A stretch of 64,000 nucleotides of DNA from Bacteroidota bacterium (GCA_025362395.1 JANYGK010000091.1:1-64000); one strand, 5' to 3'; numbered from the stretch's first letter, positions 54,812-64,000 are shown. The notes: generated by a model not told the origin, from the letters alone. Program-made: numbers and translations.

Positions 54812-57223
54812 TTATTTTATTCTTATGATCCAAATTACACTCATGTTTGCGGGCCGTGTTTCAGTACCTGTATTTACATTTGTTGTAAACGTATGGTTAT
54901 GATTTCCATCGGTGCTAATGGTATGCGTATGGTCCAATTGATCAATGGTTGTGAGAAAATTACCTACTGTGGCCAAACCATCCCAAGGAGCGCCGCCACC
55001 ACCCGGAGGCGTATTAATCAACTGTCCTGTATTTGTAGCGTCCATTTTATCGGTACCTAAATTATCATCCCATGGAACTAACCTTCCGTTCGTTGAATTT
55101 ACACTGCCTGTGCTGCCTGTGTGGTTATGACTGCCGTCGATAGTAGTTGCACCGGTATGTGAATGCGAACCTACACTTTCGGCTTGCATAACACCGCTTG
55201 CAGTTGAACCCCTTAAAAATTGTCCGTTTGCATTTAATAAAGGCATAGTTTGCCCATTATACGGTGATTCCGCGTCAGCAAGTACCTGACCGTTACATTC
55301 CACCCATCCCCATGGCAATGTAGGTGTAGCTACCATACTTTTATGAAACGCTTCAATAGCACCAATAGGATCACCGCCTACTTCCTGCCAGCGGGTTCCA
55401 TTATAACTCATTAAAATATTGGCGATAACATCATATACTAATAAACCAACAGCAGGGGAGCCAATAGCTAAGCGCTGCGCGGTAGTCATACTTGGGAACA
55501 TAACGCCTTGTGTAGTAGATACAATTTGCACGATAGCCGAAGCACCGGGTGCCGGTGTACCAATACCTACCTGACCTGTAGTAAGTACCCGCACTTTTTC
55601 TGTATTATTTGTTTTAATAACGAGGTCTTGTGCATCGGTAGTTCCTAAAAAATTTGTGCCTGCCGTTGTACCCGCGTTCCCTAAAAGCTCCCACGCACTG
55701 CTCGAAGAAGCCATTAAAATAACATCTCCGTTTACATCAACCGACAACGCTTTACCATTGTTTGTAAAGGTTGGCGAGGCTGATGTTAAATTGGCAAATC
55801 GCAATCCTGAGGTATTAACTGCTGCTGATGTAATGTGTAGCCTGTTTGCCGGAGCCGCATTTCCTATTCCTACATTCCCAATATTATCTATAAAAACATG
55901 TGATGCCGGCGTACTGCTCCCGGACAATATAAGTCCCGGGGCTGCCAGCGGGTTGGTGTAAATTCTTCCTTTTTCAACGCCCGCAGCATCAAGAAACATT
56001 AAGTCACCCACATCAATCCCTGTAGTTGCTTTTATGGTTATTCCGTCTCCTCCAATAGCGCCCACTTCTAATCTCGAGCTTGGAGCAGTTGTGTTAATCC
56101 CTACAAGACCGTTATTATCGATACGCATGCGCTGCAGCCCGGAGGTATTAAACACCATTGTATTGGCAATGCCCGCATTATGGATCTTAAGATCGCCTGC
56201 ACCGGAAAAGATCCAGAATTCATTGGCCAGTGCATTGCCGTTTACATGAAGTAACTGGCCTGGGGTAGAAGTGCCTATACCAAAATTACCTGAACTTAAA
56301 ATCCTTGCTTTCTCCGTATTATTCGTTTTAAAGACCAAGTCCTGTGCATCGGTGGTGCCTAAAAAATTTGTGCCGGCTGTTGTGCCTGCATTCCCTAAAA
56401 GCTGCCATGCATTTCCTGAAGAAGGCATTAAAACAACATCACCATTTACATCTACCGATAAGGCTTTGCCGTTAGTTGCAACCGTTGAAGACGCCGACGT
56501 TAAATTAGTGAACCGTAAGCCGGAGGTGTTAGCAGTAGTAGATGTAATTTCTAATTTGTTACCGGGCGCTATAGTTCCTATACCCACATTCCCTCCTTTA
56601 TCCTGAAGGGCCAAAGGAGAATAAGCTGTGTTTTCTAAAGCAGCCTTAGGAGAGCCGCCTGTTCCATAGGCCTGAATTGCACAATGCCCCAATGCTTCCA
56701 CATGAAGATGTGAAAGACTATTACCGTCATAAATTTTTATTCCGTTATCTGTCCAAGGTTGAAAAATATCAGAAATAACAGTGGCAGATGAATACCCTAC
56801 ATTAAAGCTAGATTGCGCATAAACTCCATCGTTCGCAAGAATATTACCGTTAACATGGAGTTTTTCCAAAGGAGCCGGGGTATTGATCCCAAAATTCCCC
56901 GTAGATAAGAGCCTTGCCCATTCAATACTGTTTGTTTTAAAAATAATATCGCTCGCATTAGTTGTTCCTAAAAAATTACCGGCTGTAATATTTGAATTAC
57001 CGGTTATTTTCCAGTTTAATGTAGATGGTATAACCAAGCTGTCGTAAATACGGCCGTTTGGCGCTGCAAATAAGCTTCGCACGCCCGGGCCAATTAAGGT
57101 GTCGCTTCTAATGGTTCCCGCTACATGAAGTTTCGATAAAGGATTATTTGTACCTATACCTACGTTTTGTGAAAACAGTTTAATGCCGGATACTACTAAT
57201 AATAAAACTAAACTATTTTTCAT
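54812..57223 (-). CDS. Tail-fibre-like repeat protein with tail-collar-type C-terminus
   Basis: The 803-residue exported protein has a signal peptide (MKNSLVLLLVVSGIKLFS) and several beta-repeat units built on NVGIGT-x-P-xx-KLH and FLGTTDAQDLVFKTNNTEKARIL. The C-terminal ~170 residues (PIGAIEAFHKSMV, the PWGWVECNGQ segment, then HSHTGATTIDGSHNHTG and HTHTISTDGNHNHTF histidine-rich turns) match the phage tail collar/fibre type. The gene lies between two other large exported genes and is closely related to the next one upstream (59492-57252). It may form a surface adhesin trimer; phage origin is not certain. Confidence 0.8.
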   Translation of the reverse strand: MKNSLVLLLVVSGIKLFSQNVGIGTNNPLSKLHVAGTIRSDTLIGPGVRSLFAAPNGRIYDSLVIPSTLNWKITGNSNITAGNFLGTTNASDIIFKTNSIEWARLLSTGNFGINTPAPLEKLHVNGNILANDGVYAQSSFNVGYSSATVISDIFQPWTDNGIKIYDGNSLSHLHVEALGHCAIQAYGTGGSPKAALENTAYSPLALQDKGGNVGIGTIAPGNKLEITSTTANTSGLRFTNLTSASSTVATNGKALSVDVNGDVVLMPSSGNAWQLLGNAGTTAGTNFLGTTDAQDLVFKTNNTEKARILSSGNFGIGTSTPGQLLHVNGNALANEFWIFSGAGDLKIHNAGIANTMVFNTSGLQRMRIDNNGLVGINTTAPSSRLEVGAIGGDGITIKATTGIDVGDLMFLDAAGVEKGRIYTNPLAAPGLILSGSSTPASHVFIDNIGNVGIGNAAPANRLHITSAAVNTSGLRFANLTSASPTFTNNGKALSVDVNGDVILMASSSSAWELLGNAGTTAGTNFLGTTDAQDLVIKTNNTEKVRVLTTGQVGIGTPAPGASAIVQIVSTTQGVMFPSMTTAQRLAIGSPAVGLLVYDVIANILMSYNGTRWQEVGGDPIGAIEAFHKSMVATPTLPWGWVECNGQVLADAESPYNGQTMPLLNANGQFLRGSTASGVMQAESVGSHSHTGATTIDGSHNHTGSTGSVNSTNGRLVPWDDNLGTDKMDATNTGQLINTPPGGGGAPWDGLATVGNFLTTIDQLDHTHTISTDGNHNHTFTTNVNTGTETRPANMSVIWIIRIK

Positions 57224-57251
57224 GGGGGCTGTTTTTTATTTAAAAACTAGA

Positions 57252-59492
57252 TTATTTCTTTTCCAATAAAGCATGTAATGCGTCTTCCAGCTTTTTAATT
57301 CTGGCCTCCTGCGATTCAATGACCTGCTGCTGCTCCTGTAGGGCTTTGGTAAGTATTACAGATAGCCTTGCGTAATCAACGGACCATAATTCTTTAGTTT
57401 CATTTGCCGGCCTATGCACTAATTCCGGAAATACCGTGAAAACATCCTGTGCAATAAAACCAAAATCGCTGATAGGCGCGTTGCTTTCATTAATGATGAT
57501 ATTTCCCGCGTTATCAAACCCCGAAGTGTGCTTTAAATACGTGCTCGGTTTTAACCGCATTACTTTTTCAAGCGTCGAATTTTCAAAATCCTTTACCCCT
57601 GTTTTCAACCTCCTGTCAGAGGTAAAATAGGTTGTTCCGGAGATAGTTAAGTTTCCCAATCCATTTAATGTCATTAATGAATTTTCGACGCTGCTACCGG
57701 CAACAAAATTAAAATTCCGCCAGTTAAAGCCTCTGTCTGTTGGCGTAAGCGCTGCAGCTCCATTCCCCGGGTCTGTGGCGTTCCAAAAATCAACGTTACT
57801 GGTCCCTGATATCCTGTTCATTCCTAAAACCAATGAGCCTACTCCGCCAACCCATGATCTGTCGGGAGGTAAGGGAAGAATTGCAGGATCACTGTTATAA
57901 TTTCCAAAAGAGGAGTAACCCCCCATAACAGCTAACTTTACATTTGTTACGTCAGGTGATGTAGCCGCACCGCCACTTTGCGAGTTATAAAATTGGTTCC
58001 CGATCCGCATGTTGCCTGTTCCGTTAACAACCACTTTGGGTAACCCGTTAGATACAATGTTTATTAAATTGGTAGCATAACTTCCCAAGCTTATATTATC
58101 TTTTTGTACAAAATATACTCCTGTATTTGTATACGACGCATCAATCCCTCCAATAAAACCGGCATCACTGTTTGAAACACCGTTAAAATTACGCGTACCG
58201 TAAATAGCGGCATTTATATCAGATGTTATTTCCAGTTTTTTAGTGGGCGCTCCTACACTAATACCCACATTACCGTTTTCCATAATCTTAATTCCTGAAT
58301 TGATAAAAGGATTACCGACAGTAGTCCATGGTGCAATCATTAACCCTGAATTATCGGAAATGGTAGGATTATTATCATTTGTAAAGATCAACGATTTATC
58401 TCCGGTTTGTGTCATACCATTCCAATCGGAAGCAGCAGCTCCTGAAAATAAGCTGAACCAACCTAACGACCCGGTACCTTGCCTTGAGAACCTTGCGATA
58501 GATGACGCTGTTGTATTGTTTGTGAGCAATACGTCGACTTGTGCAGTTGGCGCAGGCGTGCCTATTCCTACGTTCCCGTTACTTGCCAGCGTTCTTATCC
58601 TCTCTGTATTATTTGTTTTAAATACAAGATCTTGTGCATCGGTAGTGCCTAAAAAATTTGTACCGGCTATAGTGCCCGCATTGCCTAATAATTGCCAGGC
58701 ATCTGCCGAAGAAGGCATCAATACAACATCTCCGTTAACGTCTACAGATAACGCTTTTCCATTGGCTGTTACGGTAGGCGATATAGAAGTTAAGTTTGTA
58801 AATCGTAAACCGGATGTATTTGCCGCGGCTGATTTTATTTCTAATCGGTTTGCCGGCGCATTTGTTCCAATTCCTGTATTACCGTTTCCTAATACAGTCA
58901 GCAAATCTGTTCCCCCAACCATGGCTCCTGCGTTTACCGTTAAGGCTTTTGAGTTTGCCGTATTATCTGTTATTTTTATAAGGGCTCCGCTTGCGCCTGT
59001 TACAGTTCCTGAATTATAAATACTGGCAGCATACCCCATAGCATTTGCGTTCCAGTCCATACCCATAGCTATCTGTGTGCCTAAACCTCCCTGGTCGCCT
59101 GAGTGCAAAGAACTGTTACTGAATAAAACAGAAGGTGCCGGTGTATTAATTCCTATAAAACCGCCCGGTAAAATTCGGGCGCGTTCAATATTATTGGTTT
59201 TAAAAATAACAGCGTTTGCATTGGTGGTGCCTAAAAAATTAAGGGCTGTAATATTTGAATTACCGGTTATTTCCCAGTTTAAAGTGGAGGGCGTAACCAA
59301 ACTGTCATAGATTCTGCCGTTTGGCGAGGCAAACAGGCTTCTTACGCCCGGCCCTATTAAGGTATCGCTTCTGATGGTTCCTGCTACATGCAGCTTCGAT
59401 AAAGGATTATTTGTGCCGATTCCAACATTTTGCCCGGATAAAAAAGAAGCGATACATGTTAAAATCAAAAGGGATAGTAGTGGTCTAATCAT
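57252..59492 (-). CDS. Tail-fibre-like repeat protein with S74 peptidase chaperone domain
   Basis: The 746-residue exported protein has a signal peptide (IRPLLSLLILTCIASFLSGQ) and N-terminal repeats nearly identical to those of the downstream paralogue (SKLHVAGTIRSDTLIGPG). It ends with a self-cleaving S74 intramolecular chaperone domain: the serine-lysine site SDRRLK, GFIAQDV, YARLSVILTKALQEQQQ, then a coiled-coil tail. S74 domains assist trimer folding of tail spikes and surface fibres, then cut themselves off. The gene begins the fibre-gene pair and lies downstream of the SirB2-cytochrome c gene (59598-60203). Confidence 0.85.
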   Translation of the reverse strand: MIRPLLSLLILTCIASFLSGQNVGIGTNNPLSKLHVAGTIRSDTLIGPGVRSLFASPNGRIYDSLVTPSTLNWEITGNSNITALNFLGTTNANAVIFKTNNIERARILPGGFIGINTPAPSVLFSNSSLHSGDQGGLGTQIAMGMDWNANAMGYAASIYNSGTVTGASGALIKITDNTANSKALTVNAGAMVGGTDLLTVLGNGNTGIGTNAPANRLEIKSAAANTSGLRFTNLTSISPTVTANGKALSVDVNGDVVLMPSSADAWQLLGNAGTIAGTNFLGTTDAQDLVFKTNNTERIRTLASNGNVGIGTPAPTAQVDVLLTNNTTASSIARFSRQGTGSLGWFSLFSGAAASDWNGMTQTGDKSLIFTNDNNPTISDNSGLMIAPWTTVGNPFINSGIKIMENGNVGISVGAPTKKLEITSDINAAIYGTRNFNGVSNSDAGFIGGIDASYTNTGVYFVQKDNISLGSYATNLINIVSNGLPKVVVNGTGNMRIGNQFYNSQSGGAATSPDVTNVKLAVMGGYSSFGNYNSDPAILPLPPDRSWVGGVGSLVLGMNRISGTSNVDFWNATDPGNGAAALTPTDRGFNWRNFNFVAGSSVENSLMTLNGLGNLTISGTTYFTSDRRLKTGVKDFENSTLEKVMRLKPSTYLKHTSGFDNAGNIIINESNAPISDFGFIAQDVFTVFPELVHRPANETKELWSVDYARLSVILTKALQEQQQVIESQEARIKKLEDALHALLEKK

Positions 59493-59597
59493 TTCGAAAG
59501 TTTTGTGTTACTATTTAAAAGTACAAAAATTACTCATATCACCTAATTAAAATGAGCAAAGTTGGGATATGAATGAGTATAAATAGTTACCGGAAAA

Positions 59598-60203
59598 TTA
59601 TTTTCCTTTTAAATCTGACTCAATGTAAGATGCAACGGCATCAATCTGTTCAGGCGTTAAAACGTCTTTATACGCAGCCATGGAGTTTTTTCCGTTAGAG
59701 ATCATTTCCATAATGCCTGCATGGTTCAGTGGTGTTACAGATAAATCTTTTGCCCCGTTAAGGCTAAGTTTACCGTTATCACCATGGCACAATATACATT
59801 TATCATTAAAGATTTCTTTACCGTTAACGGTTGCTATTTTAGCGCCTGCCTTCGTGCTTTTTGTTTTTTCCCCCATACCAAAAGCCACAATGATCAGGAA
59901 AAAAGAGAAGGTAGCCAATACTTTGTTTTTCTTTTTATACCCTATAACGGCTAACGGAATTGATAAAAATACAAGGGCTATTTTTATAATTAAAAGCATG
60001 GGGATTACCGGTAACTTAACCATTAAATAAATGCCGGTAGCAAGGAAACCAAAGCTTACAATCATTTCAAGTATCCTGGTTTTCTTTTTAAATTTTTCCA
60101 GTAATTCGTCTTTATCGCTGAGCAATAAAATAGTTTTTACCAAATAAATTAAAGTAAATAATACTACAAATAAGTAGTGACTGTGTAACATACCTGTTGC
60201 CAT
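59598..60203 (-). CDS. SirB2-like membrane protein with C-terminal cytochrome c domain
   Basis: The 201-residue protein has about four hydrophobic segments at ~8-24, 48-66, 68-86 and 96-112, of the SirB2 type. A C-terminal c-type cytochrome domain follows with the haem motif CILCH and the distal methionine region (MISNGKNSMAAYKDVLTPEQIDAVASYI). It is thus a membrane-anchored single-haem electron carrier facing the periplasm. The upstream promoter region is shared with the amidohydrolase gene (divergent by ~115 nt). Its electron partner is unknown. Confidence 0.88.
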   Translation of the reverse strand: MATGMLHSHYLFVVLFTLIYLVKTILLLSDKDELLEKFKKKTRILEMIVSFGFLATGIYLMVKLPVIPMLLIIKIALVFLSIPLAVIGYKKKNKVLATFSFFLIIVAFGMGEKTKSTKAGAKIATVNGKEIFNDKCILCHGDNGKLSLNGAKDLSVTPLNHAGIMEMISNGKNSMAAYKDVLTPEQIDAVASYIESDLKGK

Positions 60204-60292
60204 GGATTGAAATTAAAAATTCAAACCAAAATTAACAATTTTATGCGTAATTAAAAGTCTCGATCGGGTGTTTTATAAATGAGGCATAATGT

Positions 60293-60300
60293 TATATTTG
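60293..60300 (+). promoter_or_regulatory. -7 box (TATATTTG) of the amidohydrolase gene
   Basis: This is a perfect TAnnTTTG match. It lies inside the first codons of the longest reading frame (60289) and so argues that translation really begins at the ATG at 60319. Confidence 0.5.
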
Positions 60301-60318
60301 TTACTCTTAAATTACACT

Positions 60319-63300
60319 ATGCGCAACGTATTATCAATCTTATATGTGTTTACTTTTTTTATTCCCGGCACATTTGCACAAACTACCTTCCCTGTTAACG
60401 GGGCTCCTAATAATTTACATACCCTTTATGCATTCACCAATTGCACGTTGCACGTGGATGCGGAAACCGTTATTTTAAATGCCGTACTCTTATTTAAAGA
60501 CGGAAAAATAATTCAGGCTTCAGCAAAGGCAGACGTGCCGAACGAAGCGGTAGCTGTTGATTTAAAAGGAAAACACCTTTACCCCGGATTTATTGACCTA
60601 TACAGTGAATACGGGATGCCCGAGCAAAAAAAAACGGACCAAGCTGATACGCCAAAAAAAGGCGCTTACGGCTGGAACCAGGCCATTAAGAGTGATGTAG
60701 ATGCTTATAAGTTACTTTTAAATAATGGGCAAAAAGCGGACGAATTACGCAAGCTTGGGTTTGCGGCCGTGCTAATTCATAATAAAGACGGCATTGTGCG
60801 CGGTACCGGCGCACTTGTGAATTTGTGCAATACAAAAGAAAATGAAAGCATTATTACAGACCGTGCAGCAGCGTTTTACTCTTTTAATAAAGGCAGTTCA
60901 CCGCAAGATTACCCTTCTTCTTTAATGGGCGCTGTAGCTTTGCTGCGACAAACGTATTATGATGCAGACTGGTATAAAAACAATACTGCTAAACCGGAAT
61001 ACAACATTAACCTGGAAGCCTTTAATAAGCTGCAGGAGTTACCGGCTGTATTTGAAGGAAACGATAAATACAATGACCTGAGAGCAAAAACAATTGGCGA
61101 CGAATTTAAAGTAAAATACCTTATTAAAGGCGGAGGCAATGAATACCAACGTTTGTACGAAATTCAAAATACTTTTTCAAAATATATTATACCGGTTAAT
61201 TTTCCGGAAGCATTAGATGTAGAAGATCCCTTTGATGCAGAACAAGTAGCGTTAACCGATTTGAAACATTGGGAAATGGCACCGGCAAATTTAGCCTTAC
61301 TGGAAAAAAATAATATTGAATTTTGTATTACAACTGCAGACTTAAAAAGTAAAGCAGATTTTTTGAAGAACCTACGCAAAGCGGTTAAATATGGCCTTTC
61401 AGAAAAAATGGCTATTAAAGCGCTTACAAGTACCCCGGCAGCATTTATAAACGCGCAGGATAAAATTGGCAGCCTAAAGCCCGGTATGTTCGCTAATTTT
61501 TTTATATGTTCTAAATCTGTTTTTGAAGAAGATGCTGTTATTTATGAAACGTGGAGTAACGGTTTACGGTATTACTATGAAGACCTCAATGCCCCACAGC
61601 TAGAAGGAAATTACCAATTAACGATTGGAAATGCCAATTACAAAATTATTTTAACTAAAGATAAACAGGGAAATAATTTAAGTATCACATTGGCTGACAG
61701 TGTTAAAGCAAAAGGAAGTTATGGTTATTCAAATAACCTCATCACTTTAAGCTATCCCTACGATTCAACAGCTACAGTAAGGTTATCGGGTAATTATAAC
61801 GAACCTCAACGTTATTTTTCAGGAATGGCAGAATATCCTGACGGTAACAGAACCACTTTTAAACTGGCGTACGTAAGCTCTACAGATACAGCTGCAAAAA
61901 AACCGGAACCCGTAAAACAAATTCCGGAGTATGGAAAAGTATATTATCCGTTCGTAGCATACGGTGAGCCGTTAGCCGAAAGTGAAGGTATTGTAAAAGA
62001 CACCTGGAAGAAATTTAAAAATCGTTACAACGCCATTTTAATTAAGGATGCAACGGTTTGGACAAACGAAGGAGATTCTGTTTTAAAAGAATACGATGTA
62101 TATATTACAGAGGGAAAAATTGTAAGAATTGCTCCTAATATTGATGTTCCTGCAACAGCCTTTGCCAAGATCATTGACGGCAAAGGAATGCACTTAACTC
62201 CGGGTATTGTTGATGAGCATTCGCATATTGCACTCTTCAGTGTAAACGAAGGAGCAGAAGCCAGCAGCGCGGAAGTAAGAATGGGCGACGTGGTAAATGT
62301 AGAAGACATTAATATTTACAGGCAATTGGCGGGCGGTGTAACTACTGCTCAGCTGCTACATGGTTCTGCCAACCCCATTGGCGGGCAAAGCTGTTTAATA
62401 AAATTACGGTGGGGCAAAGGCCCTGAAGAATTTAAATATGAAACTGCTGCCCCCTTCATCAAATTTGCGTTGGGAGAAAACGTGAAACACTCTAACGGTA
62501 TTAGTCCCGATATGCAACGCTTCCCGCAAACCCGTATGGGCGTTGAACAATGCTATTATGATTTTTTTATCCGAGCTACAGCCTATAAAAAAGCAATGGT
62601 TGATTTTGCAAACCCTTCTTTAAAAATTAAAGTACAACCCCGCAAAGACCTTGAGTTAGATGCCTTAGCGGAAATATTAGATAACAAACGTTTTATAACC
62701 TGCCATAGTTACGCGCAAAGCGAAATAAATATGTTACTGCACGTAGCCGACAGTATGAAATTTAAAGTAAACACCTTCACGCATATTTTAGAAGGTTATA
62801 AAGTAGCCGATAAAATGAAAGCGCATGGGGCCAATGCCTCCACTTTTGCTGATTGGTGGGCTTATAAGCTGGAAGTGATGGACGCCATTCCTTACAATGC
62901 AGCTTTACTTACCAAGGTGGGAGTTAACACTGCCATTAATTCGGATGACGCGGAAATGGGAAGAAGATTAAATCAGGAAGCTGCAAAGACCATTAAATAT
63001 GGTGGCTTAACAGAAGTGGAAGCATTAAAATTAGTAACATTAAACCCTGCAAAAATGTTACATATTGATGATAAGGTAGGAAGCATTACAGTAGGGAAAA
63101 GCGCTGACTTGGTATTGTGGACCGATAATCCTTTAAGCATTTATGCAAAAGTTGATAAAAATATTATTGACGGACAAATTTATTTTGACAGAGATGAAGA
63201 CGCTAAACTGCGTGATGAGATTAAAAAAGAACGGGCACGCATCATATCAAAATTAATTATTGAAAAAAATAAAGGTGCAAAAGTGATAAAACCGGAACTA

Positions 63301-63363
63301 AAAAAACCAAAACATTTCCATTGTGATACCGACGACAGCGGTTTGGAATATATGGCTCAGTAA
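60319..63363 (+). CDS. Double amidohydrolase (two fused metallohydrolase domains)
   Basis: The 1014-residue exported protein starts at 60319 (MRNVLSILYVFTFFIPGTFAQ), a better signal peptide than the longer frame from 60289. The N-terminal amidohydrolase-like half (residues ~35-440) has lost the metal-binding HxH: KHLYPGFIDLYSEYG. The C-terminal half (~590-1010) is intact, with LTPGIVDEHSHI, the metal residues in CHSYAQSEI and FTHILEGYKV, and the catalytic-type NSDDAEMGRR. It probably hydrolyses a cyclic amide or dipeptide-like compound, but the substrate is unknown. The same two-domain layout is known in related Bacteroidota proteins, so the inactive first half is likely an old feature. Confidence 0.85.
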   Translation: MRNVLSILYVFTFFIPGTFAQTTFPVNGAPNNLHTLYAFTNCTLHVDAETVILNAVLLFKDGKIIQASAKADVPNEAVAVDLKGKHLYPGFIDLYSEYGMPEQKKTDQADTPKKGAYGWNQAIKSDVDAYKLLLNNGQKADELRKLGFAAVLIHNKDGIVRGTGALVNLCNTKENESIITDRAAAFYSFNKGSSPQDYPSSLMGAVALLRQTYYDADWYKNNTAKPEYNINLEAFNKLQELPAVFEGNDKYNDLRAKTIGDEFKVKYLIKGGGNEYQRLYEIQNTFSKYIIPVNFPEALDVEDPFDAEQVALTDLKHWEMAPANLALLEKNNIEFCITTADLKSKADFLKNLRKAVKYGLSEKMAIKALTSTPAAFINAQDKIGSLKPGMFANFFICSKSVFEEDAVIYETWSNGLRYYYEDLNAPQLEGNYQLTIGNANYKIILTKDKQGNNLSITLADSVKAKGSYGYSNNLITLSYPYDSTATVRLSGNYNEPQRYFSGMAEYPDGNRTTFKLAYVSSTDTAAKKPEPVKQIPEYGKVYYPFVAYGEPLAESEGIVKDTWKKFKNRYNAILIKDATVWTNEGDSVLKEYDVYITEGKIVRIAPNIDVPATAFAKIIDGKGMHLTPGIVDEHSHIALFSVNEGAEASSAEVRMGDVVNVEDINIYRQLAGGVTTAQLLHGSANPIGGQSCLIKLRWGKGPEEFKYETAAPFIKFALGENVKHSNGISPDMQRFPQTRMGVEQCYYDFFIRATAYKKAMVDFANPSLKIKVQPRKDLELDALAEILDNKRFITCHSYAQSEINMLLHVADSMKFKVNTFTHILEGYKVADKMKAHGANASTFADWWAYKLEVMDAIPYNAALLTKVGVNTAINSDDAEMGRRLNQEAAKTIKYGGLTEVEALKLVTLNPAKMLHIDDKVGSITVGKSADLVLWTDNPLSIYAKVDKNIIDGQIYFDRDEDAKLRDEIKKERARIISKLIIEKNKGAKVIKPELKKPKHFHCDTDDSGLEYMAQ

Positions 63364-63845
63364 AAATTAAAGCTTACCGCCAGATCTCTTTGTCCGCTTT
63401 GGCTGTGACAGCTGACACATGTTGCCGTAGCATCTTTAGTAGTGCTAAACGCAACACTCCCGTCCGCATTAATTTCCGCCCAAAGCCACGAACTGCTCTT
63501 TTTGTACATTAAGGCATATTGTCCGTTACTTTGAAGGTCTTTTATAATCATAGAACCTGCAGGAAATGTTTTACCACCCGGCAATTTACCGTTATCGGTT
63601 AAGGCCGCATAAGCAATTTTATTGAAACGTAATTTAAAAGCGCCGTGCGGACCGTGTGCTCCCGAATAAACAGCTGAAGGATCGTTTTTATAATACATGA
63701 ACGCGGAAACATTTTTGCAGCTGTCGTATAACGCTTTATCATTAAAAGCAAGATCAGGATTTATCCCTTTATTTTTTGAACAGGAATAAACAATACATAA
63801 TATTATTACAGCGAAAAAACAGGTTATGCTGATCCCTGTTTTCAT
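63357..63845 (-). CDS. Cytochrome P460-like haem lipoprotein
   Basis: The 162-residue lipoprotein (signal ending in VYSCSKNK) has a P460-type fold with the haem site CVSCH near the C-terminus, preceded by KLPGGKTFPAGSMIIKDL and YALMYKKSSSWLWAEINADG. Such cytochromes bind nitrogen-oxide or other small molecules. Its 3' end overlaps the amidohydrolase stop by 7 nt on the other strand. The ATG touches the stop of the gene that enters from the right edge, so the two form one minus-strand operon. Confidence 0.82.
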   Translation of the reverse strand: MKTGISITCFFAVIILCIVYSCSKNKGINPDLAFNDKALYDSCKNVSAFMYYKNDPSAVYSGAHGPHGAFKLRFNKIAYAALTDNGKLPGGKTFPAGSMIIKDLQSNGQYALMYKKSSSWLWAEINADGSVAFSTTKDATATCVSCHSQSGQRDLAVSFNFY

Positions 63846-64000
63846 TTATGAGATCTTATTTGAAGCGAGGTATTTTGAAAGATATGTTTCTTTTAAAGGA
63901 CGCTTCCAATTAGTTGCTAAGTCGGCAGAATGAGAGATCGTATTATCAAACACGATTGTGTTTTCATTAAGGGTATCAGTACTTAACAAAACTGCAATTT
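63846..64000 (-). CDS. Partial CDS at the right edge (C-terminal ~50 residues)
   Basis: An open frame on the minus strand runs to the window edge and ends at the TAA at 63846-63848, immediately before the ATG of the P460-like gene. The visible tail (LSTDTLNENTIVFDNTISHSADLATNWKRP, KYLASNKIS) resembles no family I can name. It may encode a periplasmic protein of the same cytochrome operon, but its start lies outside the window. Confidence 0.5.
   Translation of the reverse strand, partial: IAVLLSTDTLNENTIVFDNTISHSADLATNWKRPLKETYLSKYLASNKIS

Noticed and set aside
54812-59492. Prophage
   Set aside because: Two fibre-like genes alone do not make a prophage: there is no integrase, capsid, terminase or lysis gene, and both proteins have ordinary signal peptides for export.
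60289-60318. Longer start of the amidohydrolase gene
   Set aside because: The first ten codons overlap a perfect -7 promoter box, and the ATG at 60319 gives a better signal peptide.

Overview
This 64 kb window is chromosomal DNA from a low-GC member of the phylum Bacteroidota, probably an environmental, aerobic or microaerobic relative of the Flavobacteriales/Sphingobacteriales. I cannot name a genus. The evidence is: type IX secretion (T9SS) sorting domains (YPNP/FPNP) and gliding-motility C-terminal domains on exported proteins; several TAnnTTTG -7 promoter boxes and little Shine-Dalgarno sequence; a Bacteroidota-type LeuRS leucine-specific domain; and families largely typical of the phylum (DUF5777, DUF4846, SirB2-cytochrome c fusion, head-GIN proteins, GH92).

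Layout. 1-3.9 kb: an exported-protein and flavinylation cluster (DUF5777 barrel, YceI, DUF2271-T9SS, ApbE, TPR). 4-5.2 kb: a HisKA_2 sensor kinase. 5.3-8.7 kb: leuS, carrying three in-frame palindromic-element insertions. 8.7-9.1 kb: a gene-free stretch with a long inverted repeat. 9.1-13 kb: a deoC-aldehyde dehydrogenase operon on the minus strand, interrupted by a second DUF559 nuclease element. 13-24.5 kb: housekeeping genes (cysC, two divergent peroxiredoxins, rnhB, an O-methyltransferase, purL, MarR-pirin, a hydrolase) separated by several unrelated palindromic intergenic repeats. 24.7-36 kb: a GIN-domain protein, a collagen-like protein, asd, a giant lamin-tail T9SS protein, comF-like, nfu-like and nadB. 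36.1-46.5 kb: tRNA-His, a hybrid AraC histidine kinase, a geranylgeranyl-reductase-like flavoprotein, DUF4846-ftsX, trmD, a WG-repeat protein and a sugar MFS transporter. 46.5-52.4 kb: a GH92 mannosidase, a TlpA-like thioredoxin and hflX. 52.5-59.5 kb: three large exported or surface proteins, two of them tail-fibre-like paralogues. 59.6-64 kb: a membrane cytochrome c, a double amidohydrolase, a P460-like haem lipoprotein and a truncated gene.

The most remarkable signal is a family of G/C-run hairpin repeats associated with DUF559 (PD-(D/E)XK, Vsr-like) nuclease genes. One 441-nt copy, with imperfect terminal inverted repeats and the nuclease domain as its cargo, sits exactly in frame inside leuS at the base of the editing domain. 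Two near-identical 45-nt hairpin copies without nuclease sit in frame elsewhere in the same leuS. A fourth copy, with 36-nt terminal inverted repeats and a free-standing DUF559 ORF, lies between the two aldehyde dehydrogenase genes. The pattern resembles a selfish palindromic element with autonomous (nuclease-bearing) and non-autonomous (hairpin-only) forms that can live inside essential proteins. That mechanism is inference; the repeats, frames and nuclease motifs are seen directly.
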